DNA of 64,000 bases from NCBI RefSeq assembly GCF_965228935.1, contig NZ_OZ245846.1, positions 3,782,001 through 3,846,000 on the forward strand, written 5' to 3'. Made by a program: the position numbers and the translations under genes. The stretch's first letter is position 1. Each line of letters starts with the position of its first letter. The stretch is from Ulvibacterium sp965228935. GTDB taxonomy: Bacteria; Bacteroidota; Bacteroidia; Flavobacteriales; Flavobacteriaceae. Below the pieces are notes generated by a model. The model was given only the letters and a program-made list of their open reading frames with translations. It made no database searches and was not told the DNA's origin. Shown piece after piece: positions 17,666-27,352 of the stretch.

Positions 17666-18902
17666 GGCCGTTTAAATCCCATACAATTTTTCCAGCACGT
17701 AAGGTGAGTTCAGCCTCTAGTTTTTGGGTTCCCTTAACTCTTTTGCCTCTTACATCCAAAAACCCGAAATCCCCTTCCCTCATATTGAATACCGCTACAT
17801 CGGCTTCGGAACCCACACTGAGATGGCCCAGATCTGGTCTACTGATTACTTGGGCCGGTGCCCAGGTAGCACGATGGATGACATCTTTCAAGGGTACTCC
17901 CATGGCCATGAACTTGGAAAGAACGTTTGCTAGATTCTTCATACCGGCATTCATGCTCTGGGTATGCAGGTCGGTACTTATTACATTGGCCAGAAAACCT
18001 TGTTCGGTTGCCGGAACGGCCTGTCTCCAGGAAAAGGCACCTCCGCCGTGACCCACGTCAAAGATGATTCCTCGCTCCTGTGCCTTGAACACAAAGGGTT
18101 TTACCTTTCCTTTTTCGTCCACAATGGTTTCCCGTTGTCTGGGACCGTACGAATAGCTGTGCGTAAAAATGTCTCCGGGTCGCAGGTGTTCCATAAATAA
18201 AGCTTCGATGGAGTTCGGGGGATCGTGTTCCCCAAAATCCACCATGACAGGTACTCCTGCCTTTTTACCAGCTTCAACGGCAAGGTCTACTTGTTGGAAA
18301 TCGCCCCAATAATGGGCAGCTTTGATACCAACAAGAATATCGGGAAATAGTTTGGTTATACAATGAGCGGTCATTACAGGGTTCATATCGGAAACGTCCT
18401 GTTCCTCGAACCTGCTGCGCATTCCTGTTCCCACAATGTTCAACAATGCCAAAACCCTGGTTTTTGCTTTGTCTATTGTCTGTTCCTTAAACAACTTGAA
18501 ATTGCGCCATCCCGAAGATCCGGCATCCACGACCGTGGTCACTCCGGATCTAAATGTAAAACCATCAGGCATAACACTGGTGGCCCCATCGGCGATATAG
18601 GCACCGGGCTCGTTGCCCATAAAAACATGAACGTGCATATCAATAAGCCCCGGGGTTACGTACAATCCGGAAAGATCAATAACCTGTTTGGCACTTTCTA
18701 TCGGAATATTCGATTTGACCTCTTTAATTTTGCCATCGGCTATGCCAATATCCATCGGGCTGTCGATATTATTTTTGGAATCGATCAAGTGCCCTCCCTT
18801 TAATAGGATATCAAGCTCTTGTCCCTGTAGATTAAAAAGGGTAATCAGAAAAAAGAGCAAAAAGGAGGAACGTATGGAGCTGAATGCTTTTGGGCTTGGC
18901 AT
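17640..18902 (-). CDS. exported amidohydrolase/deacetylase-family metallohydrolase, copy B
   Basis: A 420-residue paralogue of copy A, arranged in tandem. A signal peptide spans about 1-28 (FLLFFLITLFNLQGQ). The metal-binding motifs are HVHVF in GLIDMHVHVF, GIKAAHYWG, VDFGEH, FTHSY and STDLHTQ. It also shares with copy A the closing ELTLRAGKIVWDLNGL. The two copies thus arose by tandem duplication and have since diverged considerably. It starts 22 bases after the SelA-like gene and is presumably co-transcribed with it. An N-acyl or cyclic amide substrate is expected from the family; the exact substrate cannot be deduced. Confidence 0.9.
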   Translation of the reverse strand: MPSPKAFSSIRSSFLLFFLITLFNLQGQELDILLKGGHLIDSKNNIDSPMDIGIADGKIKEVKSNIPIESAKQVIDLSGLYVTPGLIDMHVHVFMGNEPGAYIADGATSVMPDGFTFRSGVTTVVDAGSSGWRNFKLFKEQTIDKAKTRVLALLNIVGTGMRSRFEEQDVSDMNPVMTAHCITKLFPDILVGIKAAHYWGDFQQVDLAVEAGKKAGVPVMVDFGEHDPPNSIEALFMEHLRPGDIFTHSYSYGPRQRETIVDEKGKVKPFVFKAQERGIIFDVGHGGGAFSWRQAVPATEQGFLANVISTDLHTQSMNAGMKNLANVLSKFMAMGVPLKDVIHRATWAPAQVISRPDLGHLSVGSEADVAVFNMREGDFGFLDVRGKRVKGTQKLEAELTLRAGKIVWDLNGLGAVGFEK

Positions 18903-18924
18903 GATTAAAACTGAATTTTGTTTT

Positions 18925-20553
18925 CTAAGTAGCTAGGGGAGGTCCACCCGGAATAACAATGGGCGTGTTTTCCTCACTGTATTTTGAACGCTTGGCCGTG
19001 AATTTAGCGGTTAGGTATTCACCAAGAAATATCGAACCTTCCATGGATTCACCTGAAGTTTGTGCTGAAAACCAGTAGCTTATGTGATTCCCCGGTATAC
19101 GGTAGTTACTTCTAAGTTTTACGGATTCCCCTTCGACCATACCCATGATTTCCTGCATCGAAAAATCACTTTTGTGAAGCCCTTTGATCCAATTTCCTTT
19201 TTGTTCCAAGAAGAACATATGTGTACTCTTACTACTTAAAAAATTAATGTCTACTTCCCAATGTCCGGTCAAATCTACCTTAGCTGCGGCCATCTTGTCC
19301 GATTGTGGTGACCGTTTTTGGGACAAAATACCGAACAATCTATCCGCTACCAACTTGGCATTTCCGGGGCGCATTTGATTAGGTGTGATATTGATTGATG
19401 TAAAACCCTCCTTATTGGAACTTCCTATGGCAATCCGGGGTTGGTTCCGTGCCACTTCCTCGGCTACCTCATCGCCGGTAATATGCAATTGATCCGGATT
19501 CCATTTTATATGGAGTACCGGAGCGTAATTGGAGCGCCCCTCAGGTTGCTTTACTTCAGTGGTAACTCCCTGGATTTTTTCCATTTTTTTCGAGATTTCC
19601 TCGAGCCAGGAAATCCAAGTAGCCCATTCCTTTTCATGGTCTCGTGTAGTCCAGGCCTCTACCGCCGCTAGCATACCCAGCATTTCTTCTTTCCCTACTT
19701 TATTATCCCGACCAGGGCCATGATGGGGCGAACTCGCCTGCCATGCGGACATCAGTAAGTCCTTATCCCCCAACAACAGACCGGCACATTGTGGACCACA
19801 AATAGCTTTTCCGCCACTGTAGGCCACAACGGTTGCGCCCCGTTCCAAATGAACACATGGGATGGTCAGGTTCTCGGCAGCTGCATCCAATAAAACGGGT
19901 ATCCCATGAGGTTTGGCAATTTCTACGATTTTCTCCAAGGAAAGCGGTTGACCTTTTTCGGAACGCTTACCTGAGTTAATATAGATCATTGCGGTTTTGG
20001 AATTTATGGCCCGCTCCATCTCTTTGGGGGAATCCACCATGATTATGGTAACACCCACATTACGGATGGCATGGTCATATACATTTCTGGAATACCGGGG
20101 AATAATTACCTCCGTTTTATCCAGTTTTTCAAGATTTGGGATTTGGATAAGCTTTTCGGGATTTCCCCCAGCAACGCAAGCCGCGGTCACATGCTTTAGC
20201 CCTGCGGCACAACCCGCTGAGACCATACCCCAATCGGCCTTGGTCAATTCCGCCAATCGCCTGCCGATACCAAAGGCCAATTCATCGTATTGTACGAAAT
20301 ATCCCGAAGCCGCTTCCATGGCTTCCAGTACCTCAGGTCTTTCGGTTGACCCTCCTAAAATGGTAAATGTTCCACGACAATTGATTATGGTGTCTATTCC
20401 CAGCCCCTCATAAATGGTTTGGGTAGGGGAGAACAGACTTTTGTTTATGGGGAAAGGTCCTCTAGGCGCATTGCCCAAAAGGGATTCACTAGCTAAAAAG
20501 CTTCCGGCTATGGGCAATACACCCAGATGCTTCATAATCTCTCTTCGATTCAT
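18925..20553 (-). CDS. exported SelA-like PLP-dependent enzyme with extra C-terminal domain
   Basis: A 542-residue fold-type I PLP enzyme of the SelA/D-glucosaminate-6-phosphate ammonia-lyase-like group. The N-terminus has a twin-arginine-like signal (NRREIMKHLGVLPIAG), implying export of the folded holoenzyme. The PLP lysine is Lys249 in YSGGKAICGPQ, with the cofactor Asp223 in LLDAAAE. Residues about 427-542 form an extra beta-rich domain (from DLTGHWEVDINF) not found in standard SelA. It is the first gene of the cluster with two amidohydrolases. SelA-like plus amidohydrolase pairs are known in other bacteria and are thought to degrade amino-sugar or amino-acid derivatives. A true selenium role is unlikely. 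Confidence 0.87.
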   Translation of the reverse strand: MNRREIMKHLGVLPIAGSFLASESLLGNAPRGPFPINKSLFSPTQTIYEGLGIDTIINCRGTFTILGGSTERPEVLEAMEAASGYFVQYDELAFGIGRRLAELTKADWGMVSAGCAAGLKHVTAACVAGGNPEKLIQIPNLEKLDKTEVIIPRYSRNVYDHAIRNVGVTIIMVDSPKEMERAINSKTAMIYINSGKRSEKGQPLSLEKIVEIAKPHGIPVLLDAAAENLTIPCVHLERGATVVAYSGGKAICGPQCAGLLLGDKDLLMSAWQASSPHHGPGRDNKVGKEEMLGMLAAVEAWTTRDHEKEWATWISWLEEISKKMEKIQGVTTEVKQPEGRSNYAPVLHIKWNPDQLHITGDEVAEEVARNQPRIAIGSSNKEGFTSINITPNQMRPGNAKLVADRLFGILSQKRSPQSDKMAAAKVDLTGHWEVDINFLSSKSTHMFFLEQKGNWIKGLHKSDFSMQEIMGMVEGESVKLRSNYRIPGNHISYWFSAQTSGESMEGSIFLGEYLTAKFTAKRSKYSEENTPIVIPGGPPLAT

Positions 20554-20737
20554 GCTGAATAATTATTGTGTACGGAAATATGCTTATAGGCTTTCTTTAA
20601 ATGTACTAAAAAAAGAAATTGGTTTCTATTGCACGGATGTATCAATACACTTAAAGCTAGTACCAATCATCCTATACAAGGCAAGTATGCCGTTTGTTTA
20701 TAATTCCAAAAAAGATGATTTTAGGATGAGGGTATTT

Positions 20738-23095
20738 ATGGTTAAATTCACCTACTTAAATCGCCATAGCTTGAAGACGTTTTTAGATGAACTTAACGAA
20801 GCGCAAAAGGCCCCCGTTCTACATAAGGATGGCCCACTTATGGTCATTGCCGGAGCGGGATCGGGCAAGACACGGGTCTTGACCTACCGAATAGCGCATT
20901 TAATGGGTCAGGGTGTGGATGCGTTCAATATTTTGGCCCTTACCTTTACCAACAAGGCGGCACGAGAGATGAAAAAGCGGATTGCCCACATTGTCGGTAA
21001 TTCCGAGGCCAAGAATCTTTGGATGGGCACCTTTCATTCCGTTTTTGCAAAATTATTGCGTTTTGACGGTGATAAACTAGGCTATCCCAGCAACTTTACT
21101 ATTTATGATACCCAGGACTCCCAACGCTTGATCGCGTCAATTATAAAGGAAATGGGATTGGACAAGGATATCTACAAATACAAGCAGATACAGAACAGGA
21201 TATCCTCATACAAGAATAGTCTGATTACGGTAAAAGCCTATTTCCAGAATCCTGAATTACAAGAAACCGATGCCATGGCCAAGAGACCCAGGCTGGGGGA
21301 GATCTATCAGAACTACGTGGATCGTTGTTTCAAGGCTGGAGCCATGGACTTTGACGATTTGTTGTTGCGCACCAATGAGTTATTAAATAGATTCCCCGAG
21401 GTGTTATTAAAATATCAGGATCGGTTTCGCTATATTTTGGTGGACGAGTATCAGGATACCAATCATTCCCAATATTTAATCGTAAAGGCATTATCCGATC
21501 GCTATCAGAACATCTGTGTAGTCGGGGATGACGCCCAAAGTATTTATTCCTTTAGAGGGGCCAATATCAGCAACATCCTAAATTTTCAGCGCGACTATGA
21601 CGAGGTGGCCGTATACCGATTGGAACAAAATTACAGAAGTACGAAAAACATTGTAAATGCTGCGAACTCCATCATCGCCAAGAACAAAAATCAATTGGAA
21701 AAGGTGGTATGGACGGCCAATGATGAAGGTGCCACCATTAAAGTGCATAGAAGTATTACGGATGCCGAGGAGGGTAGGTACGTAGCAAGTTCCATTTTTG
21801 AGAATAAAATGCAGGAACAATTGTCCAATGGCAATTTTGCCGTACTCTACCGTACCAATAGCCAATCCCGTGCCATTGAGGATGCGTTGCGAAAAAAGGA
21901 TATTCCCTATAGAATCTATGGAGGACTTTCCTTTTATCAGCGAAAGGAAATCAAGGATGTCCTTTCCTATCTCCGTTTGGTCATCAATCCCAAGGATGAG
22001 GAGGCTCTAAAACGAATTATCAATTTTCCGGCAAGGGGTATCGGACAGACCACTTTGGATCGATTGACCGTTGCCGCCAACCATTATGGGCGCTCCATTT
22101 TTGAGGTAATTGAGAAGCTGGATAAAATCGATCTGAAAATCAACGCCGGTACAAAAAGAAAATTGGAGGATTTTGCTAACATGATCAAAAGCTTCCAGAT
22201 CATGAACGAAAGCACGGATGCCTTTACCCTGGCCGAACACGTCGCCAAGAAAACCGGTATATTGCTCGAGTTCAAAAAGGACGGCACTCCGGAGGGTATC
22301 GCCCGGATGGAGAATATTGAGGAATTGTTGAATGGTATCAAGGACTTTGTCGAAGGTCAAAAGGAATTGGCGGACGCCAAAGGGGATCTTACCGAGTTTT
22401 TGGAGGATGTTGCCTTGGCCACGGATTTGGATCAGGATACCGGGGATGATGACCGGGTCGCCTTAATGACCATCCACTTGGCCAAAGGATTGGAATTTCC
22501 CTATGTCTACATCGTAGGGATGGAAGAAGATCTGTTTCCCTCGGCCATGAGTATGAACACACGTAGTGAATTGGAGGAAGAACGGCGATTGTTCTATGTG
22601 GCCCTGACTCGTGCGGAGAAACAAGCGTATTTGACCTATACGCAAAACAGGTACCGATGGGGAAAACTGATCGATGCGGAGCCTAGTCGGTTTTTGGAGG
22701 AAATCGACGAAAAATATATTGAAAATCTTACTCCGATCGAGAATACCTATCGTTTTAAACCTTTGGTGGATGATTCCATTTTCGGAGAGGTGGATAAAAG
22801 TAGGTTGAGACAGTACAAGCCGGTAAATGGCGAACCGCCAAGTGCACGGAAACCCAATGAGAAACAACTTCGGAAATTACGAAAGCTAAAGCCGCAACTT
22901 GCGGTACCTCTGGATAATACCAATGCATCGGATTTAAATCTGACCGAAGGTTCCCTGGTAAACCATACGCGATTCGGGAAGGGCAAAGTCTTGAAAATAG
23001 AAGGCGTGGGCAATGACAAAAAAGCCGAAATCCAATTCGAAAAGGGCGATATCAAGAAACTTTTACTGCGTTTTGCCAAATTGGAAGTTTTGTGA
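20738..23095 (+). CDS. UvrD/PcrA-type superfamily 1 DNA helicase
   Basis: A 785-residue 3'-5' helicase of the UvrD/PcrA group, acting in excision repair and removal of proteins from DNA. Visible motifs are Walker A GAGSGKT at 39-45, TFTNKAAREM, VDEYQDTN, GDDAQSIYSFRGA, YRLEQNYRS, MTIHLAKGLEFPYV and VALTRAEK. The C-terminus has a Tudor-like segment (HTRFGKGKVLKIEG). The open frame extends upstream to 20414, but that part overlaps the SelA-like gene antisense. I start at the ATG at 20738, which gives a family-like N-terminus. ATG 20726 and TTG 20771 are alternatives. Confidence 0.93.
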   Translation: MVKFTYLNRHSLKTFLDELNEAQKAPVLHKDGPLMVIAGAGSGKTRVLTYRIAHLMGQGVDAFNILALTFTNKAAREMKKRIAHIVGNSEAKNLWMGTFHSVFAKLLRFDGDKLGYPSNFTIYDTQDSQRLIASIIKEMGLDKDIYKYKQIQNRISSYKNSLITVKAYFQNPELQETDAMAKRPRLGEIYQNYVDRCFKAGAMDFDDLLLRTNELLNRFPEVLLKYQDRFRYILVDEYQDTNHSQYLIVKALSDRYQNICVVGDDAQSIYSFRGANISNILNFQRDYDEVAVYRLEQNYRSTKNIVNAANSIIAKNKNQLEKVVWTANDEGATIKVHRSITDAEEGRYVASSIFENKMQEQLSNGNFAVLYRTNSQSRAIEDALRKKDIPYRIYGGLSFYQRKEIKDVLSYLRLVINPKDEEALKRIINFPARGIGQTTLDRLTVAANHYGRSIFEVIEKLDKIDLKINAGTKRKLEDFANMIKSFQIMNESTDAFTLAEHVAKKTGILLEFKKDGTPEGIARMENIEELLNGIKDFVEGQKELADAKGDLTEFLEDVALATDLDQDTGDDDRVALMTIHLAKGLEFPYVYIVGMEEDLFPSAMSMNTRSELEEERRLFYVALTRAEKQAYLTYTQNRYRWGKLIDAEPSRFLEEIDEKYIENLTPIENTYRFKPLVDDSIFGEVDKSRLRQYKPVNGEPPSARKPNEKQLRKLRKLKPQLAVPLDNTNASDLNLTEGSLVNHTRFGKGKVLKIEGVGNDKKAEIQFEKGDIKKLLLRFAKLEVL

Positions 23096-23159
23096 TTCCA
23101 GTTTTGGATTTTCGCAAAGGCGATGGATTGTTTTATGTTTGAAATCTGATTACTGGATT

Positions 23160-24014
23160 ATGTTGGATTTATGTTATAAGGAAATCAATGTTTTGGGCTG
23201 GATTCTTTTGTTGTTTTCCGGTTACGGAACCCTAGCACAAGAAGTACGGGACAAACCTGCAAATGATACGGATTACTGGAATAGGGCCGAGTTGATCTGG
23301 AGCGATGAATTTGATGGAGAATCACTTTCCATGGATAACTGGAAATTTGAAACAGGGCAGCATGGTTGGGGAAACAACGAATGGCAAAATTATGTAGCGA
23401 ACGATAACGTAGAGGTAAGCGAGGGAACCTTAAAAATAACGGCAAGAAAAGTAGGCAGAGGCCAAAAAGTAGGGGATTACACCTCCGCGCGGCTCAATAG
23501 CAAGAGGGCGTTTACCTACGGAAGAATGGAAATTAGGGCCAAGATTCCGAAACATAAAGGGAACGGATTATGGCCTGCGCTATGGATGTTGGGCAGTAAT
23601 ATTAGAACAACAGGATGGCCGGATTGTGGGGAAATCGATATTATGGAATATGTAAGCTTTGATCCGGATAAAATGCATTTCTCAATCCATAGTAAGGCCA
23701 ACAATCATATAAAGGGAACACAAATAACTTCAGGGGCCCTGAATTTGGAAACCATTGAAGAAGAATTCCATAATTACGGTGTACTTTGGACGAAGGATTA
23801 CTTAAAATTCTATATTGACGACTTGGACAATATTAAATTGACCTTTCCGCGTCCAGCAGTTTCAAATTCAGGGAATTGGCCATTTGACAAGCCCTTTTAC
23901 TTTTTGATGAATATTGCCGTAGGTGGCAGTTGGGGTGGACGGGAAGGAGTTGACGATACTATTTTCCCAGCAGTAATGGAGGTGGATTATGTACGGGTTT
24001 ACCAAGTTAAATAG
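23160..24014 (+). CDS. secreted GH16 endo-beta-glucanase, laminarinase-like
   Basis: A 284-residue glycoside hydrolase family 16 enzyme. The start at 23160 gives a signal peptide (INVLGWILLLFSGYGTLAQ); longer in-frame starts overlap the helicase gene. The catalytic motif is EIDIMEYV, with nucleophile Glu158, Asp160 and acid/base Glu163. The upstream WSDEFDG and the closing MEVDYVRVYQ are typical of bacterial laminarinases acting on beta-1,3-glucan. No carbohydrate-binding module or T9SS tail is present. Activity on other beta-glucans cannot be excluded. It precedes the YciO gene by 8 bases, so the two are probably on one transcript, without obvious functional link. Confidence 0.92.
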   Translation: MLDLCYKEINVLGWILLLFSGYGTLAQEVRDKPANDTDYWNRAELIWSDEFDGESLSMDNWKFETGQHGWGNNEWQNYVANDNVEVSEGTLKITARKVGRGQKVGDYTSARLNSKRAFTYGRMEIRAKIPKHKGNGLWPALWMLGSNIRTTGWPDCGEIDIMEYVSFDPDKMHFSIHSKANNHIKGTQITSGALNLETIEEEFHNYGVLWTKDYLKFYIDDLDNIKLTFPRPAVSNSGNWPFDKPFYFLMNIAVGGSWGGREGVDDTIFPAVMEVDYVRVYQVK

Positions 24015-24022
24015 AAAGCTCC

Positions 24023-24643
24023 ATGGCTGATTTCATCAAGATATACGAAGCTAATCCCAACCCTAGGGAGATAGAAAAGGCCTTGGACATCCTACGTAAG
24101 GGAGGTCTGATCATTTACCCAACGGACACTGTATATAGCCTAGGCTGCGACATTACCAATTCCAGGGCCTTGGAAAAAATAGCTCGGATAAAAGGGATAA
24201 AGCTGGCCAAGGCCAACTGGTCCTTTGTATGTGCGGATTTGAGTAATCTATCGGACTACGTGAGGCAAATTGATACGGCTACCTTTAAAATCCTGAAACG
24301 GGCCCTACCCGGTCCATATACCTTTGTATTACCGGGCAACAACAATCTACCCAAAGACTTCAAAAAGAAAAAGACCGTGGGAATACGGGTGCCGGACAAT
24401 GCCATTGCCAAGGCACTGGTGGACGGTTTGGGGAATCCCATCGTTTCTACCTCTATTTATGATGAGGATGAAGTATTGGAGTATACCACGGATCCTGAAC
24501 TAATATTCGAAAAATGGCAAAATCAGGTAGATCTGGTCATTGACGGGGGATATGGTGGCAACGTGGCCTCCACAGTAATCGACCTTTCCCAGGGAGAACC
24601 TATCCTTTTACGGGAAGGAAAAGGGGATCCCGATGTTTTTTGA
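24023..24643 (+). CDS. YciO/YrdC/Sua5 family protein
   Basis: A 206-residue YrdC-fold protein whose length equals E. coli YciO. It has the YPTDTVYSLGCD opening and the closing VDLVIDGGYGG, STVIDL and ILLREGKGD. At the position of the KRW-type nucleotide-binding motif of TsaC/Sua5 it reads KGIKLAKANW, closer to YciO. YrdC-domain enzymes make threonylcarbamoyl-AMP for tRNA t6A37, but YciO-type members are not firmly established in that role. It converges on the zinc protease gene with only 8 bases between stop codons. Confidence 0.88.
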   Translation: MADFIKIYEANPNPREIEKALDILRKGGLIIYPTDTVYSLGCDITNSRALEKIARIKGIKLAKANWSFVCADLSNLSDYVRQIDTATFKILKRALPGPYTFVLPGNNNLPKDFKKKKTVGIRVPDNAIAKALVDGLGNPIVSTSIYDEDEVLEYTTDPELIFEKWQNQVDLVIDGGYGGNVASTVIDLSQGEPILLREGKGDPDVF

Positions 24644-24651
24644 ACCAACGG

Positions 24652-27222
24652 CTATTCTTCCCCGTCCTCCTGCTCAATGGACAGATCTGGATTGGCAGGA
24701 ACATAAAGATTTCCCGGATCTTTGGTTTCTCCAATGACCTCTTCTATCTCCTTTTTTAAATAATTCAGATGGGCCTTGGTCATTCTATGGGTGATTACGG
24801 GAATGGTACCCTTTATCTTTTGTTGTAGCATGGTAAGATTGTCCAGGGCCAATGAACGTACATCGGTATTTGAGGTATAACCTTCGGAAAGTTTGGCAAG
24901 AATACCTTCAACAACACCTTCTGCCTCATTGGGTTTGTACAAGGTGATCATATTGGCAACGTAGGCCTTTTGTAACTTTCGTCGATAAGGGTCTGTAGCA
25001 TAAAAAACGTTCATGTCTCCCCAAACCAATTGAAATAAATCGTCCAAGTATTCCTCAGGGGAATAGACATCCTCGTCCTCATACCTTTCTGCAATAAAGG
25101 TCATTCTGCTCATTCTACTGCCGCCCAATAGGTTCATAACAACGCTTTCCATGGTCTTGGTAATGGATTCCTTGGACTGGGGGGAAAATGTCTTGTTTAG
25201 AATTTCATTGTTGATCAGCCATTTGGGTTCCTTAAAGATATGATTGTTCAAGAAGGCCAAAGCTTCTTTTTGGGATTGTTTTGTAACGGGGCAATACACC
25301 TCTCCCGGTTCACCCATGGTTTTTGGGGTAACGTAAATGCCACCAATGTTTTTGGCCACATGAAAAAGATAGTTCTCATATTGCTTTATAACGCTTTGGT
25401 ACACCTCATCCAATCCTGAATAATCGTCACTGCTTTTTTCCTTGGTCCATTCGGTCAAAAAAGGAACAATACGCTGTAGGTTCATGATCCCATAGTTACT
25501 TGCCACCATGGCATCATCTCCCAAGTCTTCGGTCTGAGATCTGGGGTCAAAATCCCGACCCTCGCCTCCAAACCACAATCTCGGATTGGAACCAACGCTG
25601 TCAACAACCCACTGATTCAGCATTTCCCTTTCCGCTTCCTCATCCAAATTATTTGGAACGTTGGCATATCCCCATTGAATGGCCCATTTATCATAATCCC
25701 CGATACGTGGCATTAAATCCTTAGGGGGAATGCTGTCCTGAGGCTGTGCTACATAATTGAAACGGGCATAGTCCATAATAGAACTTGTATGGCCATTTTT
25801 CCTCAGCCATTCCACATCCCTCAGTTTTTCCACCGGAGTAGCATGGCTGGCCCCCATATTGTGCCGAAGCCCTAACGTATGGCCTACTTCATGAGAAGCT
25901 ACAAAACGGATAAGTTCGCCCATAAGTTCTGTGTCGAACTCCATTTTTTGGGCTCTCGGATCAACAGCACCGGCCTGTACCATATACCAATTGTGAAGTA
26001 GGGTCATTAAATTATGATACCACCCAATATGACTTTCCAGGATTTCACCGCTCCTTGGATCCGTTATGTTGGGCCCATAGGCATTTTTAAAAGGAGAGGC
26101 AAAGTACCGGAGTACCGAAAACCTGGAATCCTCCAAACTCATTTCGTCATTATCCTTGGGCCAATCCTTTCCAATAATGGCATTCTTAAACCCGGCCTGT
26201 TCAAAGGCCTGTTGCCAATCGTTGATTCCTTGAATGAGATAGGGTCTCCACTTTTTTGGGGTAGCAGGATCTAGATAAAAAACAATGGGTTTTTGCGGTT
26301 CGACCAGCTCTCCATTTTCCCATTTTTCCTTATCCTCAGGTCTGGGTTCCAGTCGCCATCTGTGGATATAGGTATTACGGTCTACCTTCTGCTGTTCATC
26401 GCCATATTCCAGATACGAACTGGCAAAGTAGCCTACCCTGGGGTCATAAAACCGTTTTCTCATAGGCATCTTGGGCAACAGGATGAACGAATTATTTATC
26501 TCCAAGGTAACCACTCCCGACAAGGTCGCTGCCGGCAACATTTTTTTTGTTTTGCCCTTGCTTGTTTTGGCTTTGTAGGTCTTAACCGATTGTATTTCGG
26601 TGTTTATTGGAAAGGACTTAATACCCAAAATATAGGATTTATCCTTTTCCAATGAAGTAAGCTTGTAGGATTCTTTTTGCGCACTATTGAGGGCTAGCAA
26701 ATTGTTTTCACTATTTATAAAATTCGTTACTTCAATCAGGGAGGATTTCCTCTTTTCATCGCGACCCTTTATTTCAAAAGTTTCCAAGATCGGTGTAATT
26801 GTGGAATTGTTTACTGCCCTTGAAATCTCGTCATTCTCATTGGCCACGCTTACCAAGGTAGCTATACGAAGAAAAATGTTGTTGGAAGGTCCTTTTTCCC
26901 AAAAGATCGTTTTTTGCCCAATCTCTTCCCCTCCATAATTCTTGGAACCGGCCGGAGTCTTAATAAAACGGGTCACGACCAGTATTTCCCTTTGTAGGAT
27001 ACTATCCGGAATTCCAAAATAATAGTTATCCCCTAATCGGTGAATCGAAAAAAGTCCCTCTTGGGTTGTTCCCTCTTTTAGGATAACCTTGTCCAAAGTC
27101 TTGGAGCTTGAAGCGGATTCGGGCCGGGAAGAAATTTTTTTGTCGTTCGCCGCTACCGGCCTTAGAAGATTGCAAGAACTTGCAACCAGTAGCGCCCCTA
27201 TTAGTCCAAAAAATAACCTCAT
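24652..27222 (-). CDS. zinc-dependent metalloprotease lipoprotein (DUF5117/DUF4953 type)
   Basis: An 856-residue exported protein. A lipoprotein signal peptide ends at a Cys in LLVASSCN (about residue 17). Central features are a long beta-rich N-terminal part and a metzincin-type zinc motif HEVGHTLGLRH with His444, Glu445, His448 and His454. This is followed by SIMDYARF, which fits a Met-turn. The arrangement matches the large DUF5117/DUF5118-flanked zinc metalloprotease family common in Bacteroidota; substrates are not established. The gene appears to stand alone, with a -7-like box 21 bases upstream. Confidence 0.88.
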   Translation of the reverse strand: MRLFFGLIGALLVASSCNLLRPVAANDKKISSRPESASSSKTLDKVILKEGTTQEGLFSIHRLGDNYYFGIPDSILQREILVVTRFIKTPAGSKNYGGEEIGQKTIFWEKGPSNNIFLRIATLVSVANENDEISRAVNNSTITPILETFEIKGRDEKRKSSLIEVTNFINSENNLLALNSAQKESYKLTSLEKDKSYILGIKSFPINTEIQSVKTYKAKTSKGKTKKMLPAATLSGVVTLEINNSFILLPKMPMRKRFYDPRVGYFASSYLEYGDEQQKVDRNTYIHRWRLEPRPEDKEKWENGELVEPQKPIVFYLDPATPKKWRPYLIQGINDWQQAFEQAGFKNAIIGKDWPKDNDEMSLEDSRFSVLRYFASPFKNAYGPNITDPRSGEILESHIGWYHNLMTLLHNWYMVQAGAVDPRAQKMEFDTELMGELIRFVASHEVGHTLGLRHNMGASHATPVEKLRDVEWLRKNGHTSSIMDYARFNYVAQPQDSIPPKDLMPRIGDYDKWAIQWGYANVPNNLDEEAEREMLNQWVVDSVGSNPRLWFGGEGRDFDPRSQTEDLGDDAMVASNYGIMNLQRIVPFLTEWTKEKSSDDYSGLDEVYQSVIKQYENYLFHVAKNIGGIYVTPKTMGEPGEVYCPVTKQSQKEALAFLNNHIFKEPKWLINNEILNKTFSPQSKESITKTMESVVMNLLGGSRMSRMTFIAERYEDEDVYSPEEYLDDLFQLVWGDMNVFYATDPYRRKLQKAYVANMITLYKPNEAEGVVEGILAKLSEGYTSNTDVRSLALDNLTMLQQKIKGTIPVITHRMTKAHLNYLKKEIEEVIGETKDPGNLYVPANPDLSIEQEDGEE

Positions 27223-27242
27223 ACGTAAGCTAACGTTTTAAA

Positions 27243-27250
27243 CAAAATTA
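27243..27250 (-). promoter_or_regulatory. candidate -7 box of the zinc protease promoter
   Basis: TAATTTTG on the minus strand, an exact TAnnTTTG match, 21 bases before the start at 27222. No clear -33 TTTG at the usual distance. Confidence 0.35.
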
Positions 27251-27352
27251 TAGTATTCTTTTGTAGTGGTTGGCATGGACTATCTTCAACAAAGGTAGTA
27301 CAAAATAGGAACGGGATGGCAATTCCGAAATTACGGAAAGGTCGGGGTATAA

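Noticed and set aside
20414..20737. 108-residue N-terminal extension of the UvrD-type helicase
   Set aside because: It lies largely antisense to the SelA-like gene and lacks family similarity; helicase homologues begin close to the Walker A motif.
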